DNA from: Paraconiothyrium sp. Pb-2020 | Taxonomy: Eukaryota; Ascomycota; Dothideomycetes; Pleosporales; Didymosphaeriaceae | Length of the DNA: 64,000 nt | Assembly: GCA_022419385.1 (NCBI GenBank) | Contig: JAJUBI010000004.1 | Coordinates: forward strand, 3,143,286 to 3,207,285 | Direction: 5' to 3' | Part shown: positions 1 through 10,930 of the stretch, piece by piece | Position numbering within the stretch: the first letter of the stretch is position 1 | How the letters are laid out: every line of letters begins with the position of its first letter | Translations under genes and position numbers: made by a program | Notes under the pieces: model-generated | Database searches by the model: none | What the model was told of the DNA's origin: nothing | The model's input: only the letters and a program-made list of their open reading frames with translations

Positions 1-1339
1 GGGTTTTCCTTGTCGTCATGGTCATGCTCCAGGGGTACTGTGGCCGTCACTTCCTTCGCAAGCTGCACCTGGAGTGACTCTTCATGTATCGCAAAGGGTG
101 TCTGCTGCAGGCGAGGACTGAGCGATGATCGTTCTCTTCCATCGATTTGCGGGTTGTGGATTGGATCGGACTGTTGTTCTGGACTATCGATTGAAATAGT
201 CGAAAGCGGCGTAGAACGCGGCGGCGAAGAGGTGATCCAATCCGAGGCGTAATCTACATTTATGTTAGACAAGTCAGAGCAATTAGTGATTGGTACACAA
301 GCAGCAGTCACGTATCGATTATGACAGATTTGGCACGTCAGATGTAGATACCCGTGACTTACTGAAGGTGCCGCGAACCTCTCGCTTGTCTACTTCCTCT
401 GTAGCTGCGCTGCTTCCAACAAAAACAACATCGTCATTCTCATCGCTAGCCTCGCCGAACGTGCTATCGGTGGCCATATGCTCGAGTTGCGAATCTTGAG
501 GATGGATTTTCATGTCATACAGCACGTCGCGGTTGACGCTGCGGAAAGATCGCCGGGTACCGGTACCTGAACGTAGAGCGAACTTGTCAAATTTCTTGCG
601 CTTCTTCATTTGCGGCTGATCCTCAACATCACTATCTGAGTCGCCTTTATCATTCTCTTCGAAGTTGACTGAGTCGCTGTCTTCATCAAAGCCATATTCT
701 GCTCGGCGCTTGGCAGCCTGTGAAGGCCGAAGGTATTCATCCATTGGATGGTATTTTTGATCGTAGGCAAGATCATTGGAGCGGGAGCCTCTCTTGGATC
801 CGCGTGTCATGTGGTATGGTGTCAAGTGAGATGAAGGGGGCACTGAGGAAGCTGGTACACGGTCTTCAGCTGTGGAGATGATCATTTCGTCGGATGGAAC
901 CATGATAATGTTGCCCACGTCAAGGTCCCTGAGCAAACCGCTGCGCTTGCGCTTTCTGGAAAACACCTATGGATATGTGAGTATGCATGATCACGATTTG
1001 CGGTCACAGATGGTGTTGAGAGCGACACGCTCGTCTCCGGCATGCTCTAGATCTAGGAGCTCATTCTTCCCCGAAGCAAGCTATCTCCAAGATCTTGACA
1101 CGCTGGCATATCAGCTTTCCCAACATACCGCAGTTGAAAGTCGTTGGGACCTGTCCGGCGACGATAATGAGTGGGAGGCGCTGTCGGGCGAGGCCCCACC
1201 CCGGACAGGGGACTGCTTTTGTGGTGCTTCAGCGAGAGTCTGATTGTGGTGACACTTGTCCTACCTTGATCTTCGTAGCAGGGGCATCGTTCGTGTCTGA
1301 CTCGGAGGAGAAGTCATAGTCGCTCAGAGGGGGTGGCAT
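1..1339 (-). CDS. Hypothetical nuclear-type protein (partial, runs off left edge)
   Basis: No family recognised. Model: exon 1 at 1265-1339 (starts MPPPLSDYDFSSE), exon 2 at 363-966, exon 3 at 1-253 and continuing past the window. Donors are GTAGGA (1264) and GTAAGT (362); acceptors ATAG and GTAG; the frame stays open across both joints. The first intron would be 297 bp, long for this genome, so a small extra exon there is possible. The protein is acidic and serine-rich with basic clusters (RKRKR, KKRKK) resembling nuclear localisation signals. Two copies of a YDxKxHPxD motif are visible, one ending in LRPSQAAKRR and one in VLYDMKIHPQDSQL, suggesting a peptide-binding or chromatin-associated role, which is inference only. 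The start was chosen because the ATG at 1339 opens a frame that joins cleanly to exon 2. Confidence 0.65.
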
Positions 1340-1963
1340 GGCGATCAGCACGCAGCGTTAGTAGAAGTGCAAAGGCGAAGCTGCGTGAGGGTGTGGAGCG
1401 AAATGGTGTGAGGGAGCGGTGGCCGCAACTGAGAATGACGGTTGGCTCGTACAGCTGCACTGCAGGAACCGCTGGCGCGAAAGGCGGTACGGAACGCGCG
1501 CTCACATGATCGGTACCACCCCGGGGCCAGGTCATGGATAACGGAGGAAGGAGCGAATTGTCGTTGGCAACTACGATTGCAGAATCGTTACTGTAGCTCC
1601 ATGCCAGATCAGTCGTCATTACCCTGAAGCTAGAGCTCAATGGTTTCTTGAGAGATTTAGAGATTCGTACACACCATGGCAAAAGATCTTAGGTCCATTC
1701 AGGCTTTTGCGAAGCGCTGACGCCCGCCGACCACCTGTTAGCGACTAGTTGCTACCAAGCACACCGATAAGGCGAGTAAGCAATTGAGACAACCTCTTTG
1801 ACGCAAAGCTTTGGCGCTTGCTGGGGCACAAAAACGATGGTAACAGAAATCGCACGTCACCACGTCGAGGGGCACATATCATCAAGGCTCGAACGCGTGC
1901 GCGAAAAGAAAGAACACAATTGGTCTGTATGTACAAGGCCCCTCCCACAAACTCTTGTGTGTC
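1340..1963. other. Gene-free stretch between two minus-strand genes
   Basis: No convincing coding exon on either strand. It should hold the promoter of the minus-strand gene to its left and the 3' flank of the NDUFS4 gene to its right. Confidence 0.5.
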
Positions 1964-2743
1964 CTACTTTGATCTAATGATCTTGAGCTTCTTTGGGCTG
2001 TGCGTGAAGTTGTTGGCGTAAGCCTTGGGGACGAATTTCCGCTCATTGGGTTCCTGTACAAAGTACTCGTATCCCTGCTTGTTCGCAAAGTTGATGGCGT
2101 CCTCCTTCGACTTGAACTGTATCCGGTGGCCATTCATGAAATCAGCGGACGACTGCCACCCCATCAACGGGTTCTCCCATCGATGCCCCTTGGGCAGAAC
2201 ATCCCAGTCCATCAGCCAGTGGTGTGAATGCCAGTCCCCAGACTGGGTGGCGGTCTTAGCCGGGCGGTAGATGCTGCGTTTTGGTCAGTCAATCTGTGCA
2301 AGCATGCTGCTGGAGCTTCCGCATACCGCACAGTCCTGGCCTGCAGATCGATGGGAGCACCAGAAAGTACTGCCGCAGCCACGCTGTCTCCAGGCTCACT
2401 GCCGTCCATCACTCGTTTCGGAATGGGGGAGAAGTTACTGTTTGGTGTGTTAGCTATGCCATTTCACTTCGCTTTGACCGTGCACATACGAGGTGCGGTA
2501 GTCGACAGCTACATTGTAATCCGGCTTGTGTCGCATGGCCTCGGCGGCGCCCTCTTGTCTGTCCTGGGCTGACTCAGTGAGGGGTGCATTGGGTGCTTCG
2601 CTGGAGCTGCTCTTCGGCGCGGGTTCGTTGGAGGCGTCGTTGGAGGCAAATGTGCGGTATTTAGGAGCGATGACCCTCGTCGCGGAGGGGCGAATGGCAG
2701 CGGGTAGAAACCGCGAGCCAATTGACCTGGGCAAGGCAGACAT
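1964..2743 (-). CDS. NADH:ubiquinone oxidoreductase 18/21 kDa subunit (NDUFS4 family)
   Basis: Accessory subunit of mitochondrial respiratory complex I, located at the junction of the N and Q modules of the matrix arm. Three exons: 2490-2743, 2327-2437 and 1964-2273, together encoding 224 residues, close to the 219-residue Neurospora nuo-21 subunit. The N-terminus (MSALPRSIGSRFLPAAIR) is an arginine-rich amphipathic mitochondrial presequence. The ETC_C1_NDUFA4 domain follows: RIYRPAKTATQSG, the HHWLMDWD segment, then GWQSSADFMNGHRIQF and a closing PKAYANNF...PKKLKIIRSK. Introns of 52-53 bp have GTATGT/GTATGC donors and CAG acceptors. It lies head-to-head with the ATP synthase subunit f gene, sharing a 242-bp promoter. 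The identity is firm; exon joints are inferred from frame and family fit. Confidence 0.95.
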
Positions 2744-2985
2744 GTTGGGCGGGTTGTCGAGTATGAGGGGTGGGAGCCTGCGGTGATGTCGAAGTGAGGC
2801 CGGAACGCGGATGTGCCAAGCACTTAGCTCAAGGTGCTCTGAGGTTCTCTTACCGACGACCTCCATCGCCTCAGCACGACCTTCATCCCCACTCTCCCAT
2901 CTTGCCAGCCCAGGTGCGTCGCCCGAATCGACCCGAAATCCCCGACAGGAGTCAATTGATGCTAATATATGGCCCAGCCGACAAG
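2744..2985. promoter_or_regulatory. Shared bidirectional promoter of two OXPHOS genes
   Basis: The 242 bp between the start codons of NDUFS4 (minus) and ATP synthase subunit f (plus) must contain both 5' UTRs and both promoters. No clear TATA box or CCAAT box was seen. An ATG at 2959 is in frame with the subunit f start at 2986 and would add nine residues. Confidence 0.6.
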
Positions 2986-3636
2986 ATGAGCTACATCACG
3001 AAGCGCGCGCTCTCCACCCTTATCCCGCCCAAGGTACGAACCGTACACCCACCGTGTGCACCAATAAGGCACTAACAACTTGCTCTAGGTGGCCTCTCCC
3101 AATGTAAGACCCTTCGCAAGCCATACTAGCCGCGCCCGGCGACTCCCCTATCGCGATTCGCTGCCCATCGGACCACCGTAAATTTGTTTCGGTTTCGACA
3201 AGAATTGTGAACAGCGAACCGTTGTTCGCAGAACATATCAGGAGCACCACGCTGATGTGTCATCCAGGCTATCGGGTCATCGCCAAATGCTCTCCGCATG
3301 CAGAAGGTCGTGAGCTTCTACGAGAAGCTCCCTCGAGGCGCTGCCCCCGAGGTCCAGGCCAAGGGTCTTTTGGGGCGCTACCAGAAGAGGTACTTCGGCA
3401 AGAATGCCTCTGCTATGCGTACGTACCCCTGATGCGGAGTGTCGTGTTTGCGCACGGGTATGGCCCAATGGAATGCTAACAAGACGGTATAGCTCTGGTC
3501 CACGTAATCGGCGCCCTTATTGCTCTCGGCTACGCTCAGAACTACTACTTCCACTTGCGTACGTTTCATGTGCTTACCTTTCATATACTCTGACTCACAT
3601 GCTTTAGGCCATCACAAGAACAACGTGCACCACTAA
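2986..3636 (+). CDS. ATP17: Mitochondrial F1Fo ATP synthase subunit f
   Basis: Small membrane subunit of the ATP synthase Fo sector, in the peripheral-stalk/dimer region of the inner membrane. Five exons: 2986-3033, 3089-3103, 3268-3418, 3493-3558 and 3608-3636, giving 102 residues, as expected for fungal subunit f (yeast Atp17 is about 100). The second exon is only 15 nt (VASPN). Visible features are the N-terminal MSYITKRALSTLIPPK, the matrix segment VVSFYEKLPRGAAPEVQAK, the KRYFGKNASAM stretch, then one membrane helix (LVHVIGALIALGYAQNYYF) and a histidine-rich tail HHKNNVHH. All splice sites are GT-AG and the frame closes exactly. An in-frame ATG at 2959 is an alternative start. Identity is firm. 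Confidence 0.93.
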
Positions 3637-4445
3637 GCGTGCCGGACACTCTGCTGGATCGAATCATGAGCGGGACAGATGGCATGTGTAAATATAGAGT
3701 GTAGCAGATTCAATCTCAATCGTGGCAAGCATGTGCATCTCCTTGACTTTGGGCTTCGTCGGGGGTCCGTTTTGCTCCGGCCGGAGCGCAACAAGACCTT
3801 AACGGCGGCAAAAGTACGGTGGTAGGATTATGTCTTATCGACACGAAGGCAATATGTGAAAGAGCGCGACGTATTAAGTTAAGTTACCCGATGCGGCGGA
3901 AGGTCCTTCATATTAGCACTCGTGGAGTCCATTCACGTTGGCGCACGTGCTGCGTTCGAGACTCATTCATGTGTTCAATCCGTGCGTGATCGCCCAGCTA
4001 TTCCCGTTTGTAATGTAAACAAATGGTATACATATGCAGGTTGGTACCATGATAATAGTCGAGCTGGAGGGATGTGGTGCAGTGAGGCTTCACAGCTTCA
4101 AAGAGTGCCAAGGCGCTGGCCCGAGGACGTAGAGCCTATCAGCAACTAAGTCGTGCGCTGGCCTACACCTCACCCAACACCCCATCTATACCACGATCCG
4201 GCCAGAGCCTCCCGAGGCCCCTCTCCTCTATACATCTTTGGCACGAGATAGCCGCGACACTGCGAGCCCGCCCCATTCGCCGCAGCCGTAACTTGATCAC
4301 GCCTCGTCACCCACGCCGACCCGCCGCCGCGCAGCTCCCGGAGCACATCAGTCGTCGTTTGTGCGGAAGCGCGAACTCACATCCCGTGGCGACGCTTCAC
4401 ATCTGACACTAGGTGAATACATTTCGACTTTCGCCCTTCGTCTAC
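3637..4445. other. Gene-free stretch, promoter of the large disordered protein
   Basis: No coding exon could be supported. The right half (about 4150-4440) is pyrimidine- and GC-rich, as fungal promoters and 5' UTRs often are. Confidence 0.5.
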
Positions 4446-4502
4446 ATGGACAGCCGGTCGCACGCGTCTGCGCTGATTCCTACCCATGTCTCCCTCTTCT
4501 AA
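4446..4502 (+). promoter_or_regulatory. Upstream ORF overlapping the start of the large gene
   Basis: ATG at 4446 opens an 18-codon frame (MDSRSHASALIPTHVSLF) ending at TAA 4500-4502. It overlaps the main start codon at 4486 in a different frame. If the transcript begins upstream of 4446, scanning ribosomes that use this ATG would miss the main start, so the uORF could lower translation. Confidence 0.35.
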
Positions 4503-7500
4503 AGAACGACCTTCTGACAAAGAGCCCTCCGTTGCCACGACAGACCTACAGATTGTTATGGCAGAGCAGATCACCCACGATGTGGTAAAGGAAGCACAGT
4601 CGGTGGGTGGCCCCGCGCCCATCGACGACACTGCATCAACTACCAACAACTCCGCCGGCAACGGCGAGGCGCCCTCGGGCCTAAACGTACACAACTTAAA
4701 CCATTCTAACGACCCTACTATCACGAGCGCGACGACCCCAGCAAGTACTGCCAACGCGGCGCGGCCTTTCGAGACTGCCGATGGAGGGATAGGTAACGTA
4801 AGTGGGAATGACCGGCAGTCGCACGTGCACCCTAACATATCCAGGCTCCCGCCGCGACTTCGGAACGCCAGGTGACACCCGATACGTCTTCAAACGAGAA
4901 GAGGGAACAGTTAGCGAACGGCGATACAGGCGAGAGTTCCGCAACGGAATCTCAAAATGCACTTGGGGAGGGCAGCGTTGGATCAGACACGGACATCAGT
5001 CGTCCTGGAAGTGTTGACCCAGCAAAGCAGCCAGGCGTACATGTACGAACCAACTCCACGGTAAAAAAACCTGCAGCGTTCAAGTCTGTATCTGTGACGA
5101 AGAACTTTCTGGCAAAGTCGGCTGTGTCTGCACCCGTTGCACGCTCAGGCGACAAGATCCCACCATCTAGCTCTGCAGCCGCATCAGCTGTGCAAACTGC
5201 TCGGCCCCGCCTCGTTGCCAAGTCTGGCGGTAGCAACACACCACGGTCATTGGGGAAGCTTAACGGAGCAGGTTCAGGACCGGATGCCAGCAAAGTGTGG
5301 AATAAGAATCAACCAATTCCGCCTGCCCCACCGAAACAATTCACCGATGAAGAACTCAAACAGCAGTACGGTATCCATTTGGCAACCAGACTGCAAGCGG
5401 ACGAGGGTGGAAAAGAGGCGAAGTGGGCAGACATTGATGATGACGAGGATGACTGGGCCCCGGAAACAGTACAGTGGATGGACGGTACCAAATCGACTGT
5501 CGCGGCGGAAAATCTGCCACCACCACCCGAGGAGCCTAAATCTGCACCGAAGATAGAAGCGCCTGTGGCAGCTGCGAAACCTGCAACAACACCGACACTG
5601 GCTGCGAGTACACAGAGATCCGGGTTGACTGGTGGGACAAAAACGATCTTGAAGCCAGGAGCAAGCGCGCAAGCAAGTGCGGCCAAGCCCAAAGGCCAGC
5701 CTGAAAAGCCTACACTGGTGTCCAAACCATCTTCTGCTGCTCCAGTCAAGTCGCCTTGGGCCCAACTACCTCCGGTCGAAAAAGTGTCTCCCATACAGAT
5801 AAATCCGCCAGCGCAGCAGCCCCTACCTCGTTACACCAGAGATTCGTATGGTTACGATGATCTGCCACCCCCGCATGCTCTGGCGAAGGAGATAGCACCG
5901 GACGATTTCAATCGTGCTTGGCGGGATGATCGTGGCCATCGAGAACTATTCAATTCACATAGTGGTCGCTATGAGCCCGTCGGCGACATGAGACGCGGCT
6001 CGGTGCGAGACAATGCCTACCGTCAACAACCGTCCCTCCTCCAGCGACCATCACAAGATGGTCCTGCGGAGCCTTCTGCAGCCTTCCAAACCTCGAGGAC
6101 AAGCGCCGATGGGCCGGGCTGGGGCCGACGGAGGAATTCCTCAAATGTTAGTGGAGGCAGCGGTCGCCGCATGTCCTTCGATAGACGGGGACCGGACCTT
6201 CCTCCTTTGCCAATGAACACACAACGACGAGATTCGCAATCGGTAAATGGCTTCGATGCTGGCGCTCCAGCTGCGCCACGGCATGCATTGCCTACCAAGC
6301 CAGGGCCTACGGATCAACCGACATCAACAGAAACCGAAAACCTGGTACAGGCAACATCTCCAAACGCCCTGCATGTACAACCTGCAACATTGGCACAGAC
6401 TGCATCTCCAAATGCCGTGCATGTACAACCTGCATCGCCGATCGAATCTGCAGGCTCACAAGATACCGGCACGCCTGGTGCTCCACAACAGATTCATAAT
6501 CTTGTTGAAGTACAAGAGCGACTTCTGCATTCGAACATTGATGCGATCAAGCTGCGAAAGCAGAGGGAGAAGGAGCAAGAGGCGAAGGAAGAAGCAGAAC
6601 GAAAAGAGCGACTTCGCAAGCGGTTGGAAGCCATGGGATTCTCGGACGATGCTAAGTCGAAAACAAAGGAGACATCCCCGTCGCGAGCTCCTCAGAAGTC
6701 ACCGCAGAAAGAGAAGGTAGTGCCAGCTCCGGTACAGTCCCCACCGAAGCCACCTGTGCCCACGTCCGAAGGCGAGGTAGCTCAATATGGAATGATGAAG
6801 GTCCATCAGGCTCAGCCAGTCCGGAAACCAGCCTCTACTGAACCAGCGTCAAAGTCTACTGCTTCTAAGCCGAGCCCCTCGCCGAAGAAGGCGCAGGCCG
6901 AAGTCCAGCCGCTGCCTTCACTTGCTCAGTCTATCATGCCCGCGAACGACTCGTCTCGCGAGGGTAATAATTCTAAACTTCGAAGCGATCAGACACAAGC
7001 GCAGGCGCAGCAACTGCGACCAGTTAGCGCGACGGACGATACAGCGAGTCAGCCTCCACCAGGTCCTTGGTCATCGACACTTCCTCCACAGCGTCCAGCT
7101 GGCTGGGGCTCGAGCGGCTCGAGCGTTTGGGGGCCTCCTCAAACTCGAGACCGCGCCCTTGGAAACGGCACCTTCGGTCAACAGGTGACGGGCCCACCTC
7201 AGTCGAGTGTGGCACCGATTGGACTCAACTCTTCTGCGAAGAGCCTACCTCCGCAGCCGCAGGCCGCCCCCATCCAGCAGTTCACGCAGCAAAACATGTA
7301 CCCTCAGGCTGCACCAAGCCTAGCTCAAGGTAGCGCGGTCCCTAAACCTGGGCCTATCGCCCCCTCTCCCGCCGACAAAGGTTGGGGTAATTTCCAGGCA
7401 CATATTCGCCAGGATGACCTCGATGCTCGTGCGAAAGCTGAACGCGATCGCGAACGCGTGGGTGCAGACTTCCGCCCAGAGCTCCGGGAGACATACACAG

Positions 7501-8693
7501 ACCAGAAGGGTAAGACGGAAACAACACTACACCCAAGGGTGGGTGGCAACGATCCCACCACCTCAAACCCAACTGCTGCGCCCGACATGAAGCCAAAGCA
7601 CGAGGTTTCCAAAGCACATGAGGGACCTGCCTCGGTCGGTCAAGGCGCCCCGCATCAATCGGCTACGCAAGGCGGCCGCTCATCGCGCTTTTTTCCTAAA
7701 CCCCAGCCAGCTGCCAAACAAGAGTCACCCCCTCCTCCTGAGACAGAATCTCATCCAGCATTTAGCGGTGACATATCGCACCCCGTTGTGAGGATGCCAA
7801 AACCCTCACCGCGAGTACGGTTACCGCCTACTGCTGGGGGACCCGCGGCGCAGGGTGAAGCGCCTGTCAGTATGCCGTCCCGCAGTCGCCTTGGTCTCGG
7901 AGCGCGACCTCTCGCCCTCACACAAGAATGGCAAGCGAGGTTTAATAGCCTTTTAGATAAGACGCCTGTGCCAGGAGGAGCGCCTACCCCAATCACTAGG
8001 TCTTTGCCCTCGGTTCAAACATCGCTCAGCTCCAAGCCTGGATCTCTTGCGATAGCACCGTCATCGAAAGCCCCTCTTGAAGTCCGCGAATCTTCTGCCT
8101 CTGCCACTGTTTCCCTCCCGGTATCTGTCTACCGAAGAAGCTTTATCAACGATAGCAGTAGTGATATTACGACTCGCAGCGGCGCTGAAGACCTCTTGGA
8201 GGATAGAGAATTTGGCTCGTTACCGACAGTGAAGGTGCCTAAAACCCCACATCTGGCCGCCAATGAGCCGCCTGTTGGTTTTCCGCCCAATAGCCGTCAA
8301 CAATCAAAGTACGGAAGCAAATTCTACCCTACAAGTAAACCTACTTTGCAAGAGGACAAGCCTGATAAGCACGACAATACCATTGATGTTGTTATTCGTA
8401 TGGGCAATATTGGGGAAATCGTAACGAAGTCAATGCCAATAAAGCGCAAAGGAGGCCGAGTTTACGGTCAACAGAAGCCACGACGCAATCCCACAAACGG
8501 TACGGGCAGTGCGCCTTCTCCCGGACAGAACTCGCGTACTCGCAAGCCTTCGAATTACCAGGGCCAAGGAACGAGCTCGAATAGCTCTGTTCGCAGCCCT
8601 GCAGGCAACGCATGGTCGAATAATCGATCTGCCCCACCTCACGCCAACCCTTGGACTTCCAAGCGGCAGACGCCCTCGGCTCCGGTTCACTAA
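4486..8693 (+). CDS. Large intrinsically disordered Pro/Ser/Gln-rich protein
   Basis: Two exons, 4486-4797 and 4845-8693, joined over a 47-bp intron with GTAAGT donor and CCAG acceptor, encode 1386 residues. No catalytic domain is recognisable. Most of the chain is low-complexity Pro, Ser, Ala and Gln. Islands of order are KQFTDEELKQQYGIHLATRLQ followed by the acidic-aromatic motif KWADIDDDEDDWAPE, a charged coiled-coil segment (about residues 635-685, rich in KQREKEQEAKEEAERK) and a basic C-terminus (PIKRKGGRVYGQQKPRR). A 16-residue unit containing SPNAxHVQPA occurs twice in tandem. The architecture resembles fungal scaffold or RNA-granule proteins, but no function is claimed. The start was chosen as the first ATG of the continuous first exon; an overlapping uORF lies just upstream. 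Confidence 0.85.
6349..6444 (+). repeat. Tandem duplication of a 48-bp coding unit
   Basis: Two adjacent imperfect copies with a period of 48 bp (for example CATCTCCAAA at 6355 and again at 6403; GCATGTACAACCTGCA in both) encode a repeated 16-residue unit with SPNALHVQPA and SPNAVHVQPA. Confidence 0.85.
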
Positions 8694-9773
8694 GATTCAT
8701 TGAGTCGATAAAGGGTACACCTGGCTCTCTGCCCTACTCGTCCATCGGTAGCTCGGGTACAGACGATGCTTAGATCACGTGGCAATTGACTCTGGGTAAC
8801 GCTCGCTTTTCTGCATGGAAGGCGTTTATCATGGTCCTTTGCACTTTGTTTCGCCTCCATACAGGAGAGGCTCCCGACGATTAGGCGTACGTTGATTTGG
8901 GTACGCTTGTATTTCTGTCACTATGTCTTTCTTCTTCCTTGCGCGTCAGCATACCTTGTTCGACACTGTACCATTACTGCTTGCTGCGTTGCAAATGGTC
9001 AGATCTCTTCCTTAAAGCATTCTGCAAAGTGCAGTGCTTTTTCCGTTCTGTGTTTCTTTCCGATTTCCTGAGAATGACACGGGAAAAAACATTCCCAGTG
9101 TACACTGCTCACTCAGTGCAACTCTACCTAGTGCAAGTCACGCAGCAGAGACTAGAGTGCGTACTTATGGCCGATGATGGATGCTCCGGATAAGTGCTTT
9201 TTCCTGTACTGCAAATAATATTGAAACCCTTCAATGTCCATTCATCGGTACATATATTCGTGTTGATCGTGTTTAATATGGCCTGGACCGCCCTGTTAAA
9301 AGGCTGACGATGGCAGCCTAATGTACTAAACAATATTTGGCTAGCATGCTCCTTCGCGAGATTCCCCCTGTCCAAGCCTTGCTCTAGATAAAGTCGTGCC
9401 CCGGCACCTTGTGTAGGCCAATTCCCGTTGTTTAACAGCCGTGATTTTATTACCAGGAGTAGGCGACTGGAAGCCCTTCAATTGCAAAAGCTTGGATATA
9501 TGTGCGATCAGATTACGGAGGACCACGATACAAGAAAACTTCCCTCCCGTACGAAACCAGGAATGCGAACCTAGACGAGACAGCGCGTGACCCAGGAACA
9601 GTCCCATATAAACAGCGCCAGCGGAAGCAGAATAACGATTCAAATCCGTCCAATTTGAAGGCTCCGTATGCAAGGCCGCAACCATCACCGAAACGGGCCA
9701 ACTTCGCAACTGTGATCATCGCTTCCACCAGCACCTCGACTCTCGGACTTGCACGCGACAATTTCGGGCAACA
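8694..9773. other. Gene-free stretch
   Basis: About 1.1 kb between the large disordered protein and the next small gene. Only short random frames; no tRNA-like cloverleaf or repeat was noticed. Confidence 0.45.
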
Positions 9774-10289
9774 ATGCCGTCTCTCTTGAACAAAATCCTG
9801 CACCCTTCCACAAGCTTGTCTAGGAAGCACAACCCTTACATTAGTCCACAACACCCCAATAACCCAGGAACTCCCCAGCCAGCACCGGCATCAACGACCG
9901 CAAGACATATTTTCTCAACATCACCTCCACAACAAACAGTACTCCCTCCGCCTCCACGCCCGGCGTCGCCGCGCGAACCATACGATTACCTCGCCGAGGC
10001 AAGAGAGGCTTCAGGACGGGATCCGGTCACAGGTCAACCGCGAGATCAGAACGTTCAGTCGAGTAGCGACGCAAGGGGCGAAGGAAGAACAGGGAGAAGC
10101 GTGTACCAAGAAACAAGCGGAGGGCGATCACGCACACCTGGGACCAAGTACGACTTATATGTGCAGGAGATGAAAGCGAGGAAGGGGGGCAGGTGGAGAG
10201 CGCCTGAAGGGGGGTTCTATGCGCCTGAGAGGCGGGTGGGCGAGTTCTATCAGCCGGAAAGAGGTGGCGGGCAGGGATATGGTCGGTGA
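9774..10289 (+). CDS. Hypothetical basic, glycine/arginine-rich small protein
   Basis: Single-exon frame of 171 residues, not recognised. The N-terminus MPSLLNKILHPSTSLSRKHN could be amphipathic and might act as a mitochondrial presequence. The middle is proline-rich and disordered, and the C-terminus has a more conserved look (TPGTKYDLYVQEMKARKGGRW followed by aromatic-glycine repeats FYAPERR, FYQPERGGG). Third-position GC preference and the compact C-terminal motif favour a real gene. No intron is needed. Confidence 0.55.
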   Translation: MPSLLNKILHPSTSLSRKHNPYISPQHPNNPGTPQPAPASTTARHIFSTSPPQQTVLPPPPRPASPREPYDYLAEAREASGRDPVTGQPRDQNVQSSSDARGEGRTGRSVYQETSGGRSRTPGTKYDLYVQEMKARKGGRWRAPEGGFYAPERRVGEFYQPERGGGQGYGR

Positions 10290-10930
10290 GGTGGTGAATG
10301 AAAAAGGGGTGCATTTGGTGTGGAATGTGTGGTTTGAGTGTAATATGCGTATGAGATACCCCGCTTGTGTACGTCCTTCTCCACAGTCCATCTGCACGTG
10401 TTGATTAGGACCCCGTGGTCATGAATGATAGCACTGCCCGCGCTACTCTCTTGTTCCTTTCTCGATGAGGCGCGTCACAAGCATCCACAAGAAGAATTTT
10501 GATGAAGGTCATACGCACTGTATTAAGTATATGCAAATATCCATGCATCTAACATGTACAGAGCCTTGTGGCTGTCTTACGCATCGCCAGCTTGCAACAA
10601 TGGAAAAAGCGGGAGTTTTATATACAAACCCGCAGTGCGCCCCTCCATCCTCCACGTATAAACACCAGTAGCAAAGTCCATACAAGCTCGGTTTGATACC
10701 CGAGAATACCAGATACCATGGCCAAAGATCATATCCAAAGTCGGAGTTGTAGGAAGGTCGCTGGAAAACACAAGGAGACAAGCTGTATGCAAATGTGGGG
10801 CCAAACAGAACGCCATTCTAATGCAGTGCAGTGTTGGAGGGGGATGATACCGGCCCTCATGCAGGACAAAGGAAAGGAAAGCTGGTATAATAGCAACAGA
10901 TAGGAAAATCATGGTCGTGCAAGTAAACGA
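10290..10930. other. Gene-free stretch between convergent genes
   Basis: Both neighbours end here (plus gene on the left, minus gene on the right), so this holds their 3' UTRs and terminators. No coding signal seen. Confidence 0.5.

Noticed and set aside
872..1319. Plus-strand open frames over the first exons of the left-edge gene
   Set aside because: They lie opposite a minus-strand gene with coherent splice sites and show no protein-like pattern.
5274..5794. Minus-strand frames of about 160 codons inside the large disordered gene
   Set aside because: Shadows of GC-biased coding sequence; cysteine- and arginine-rich without pattern.
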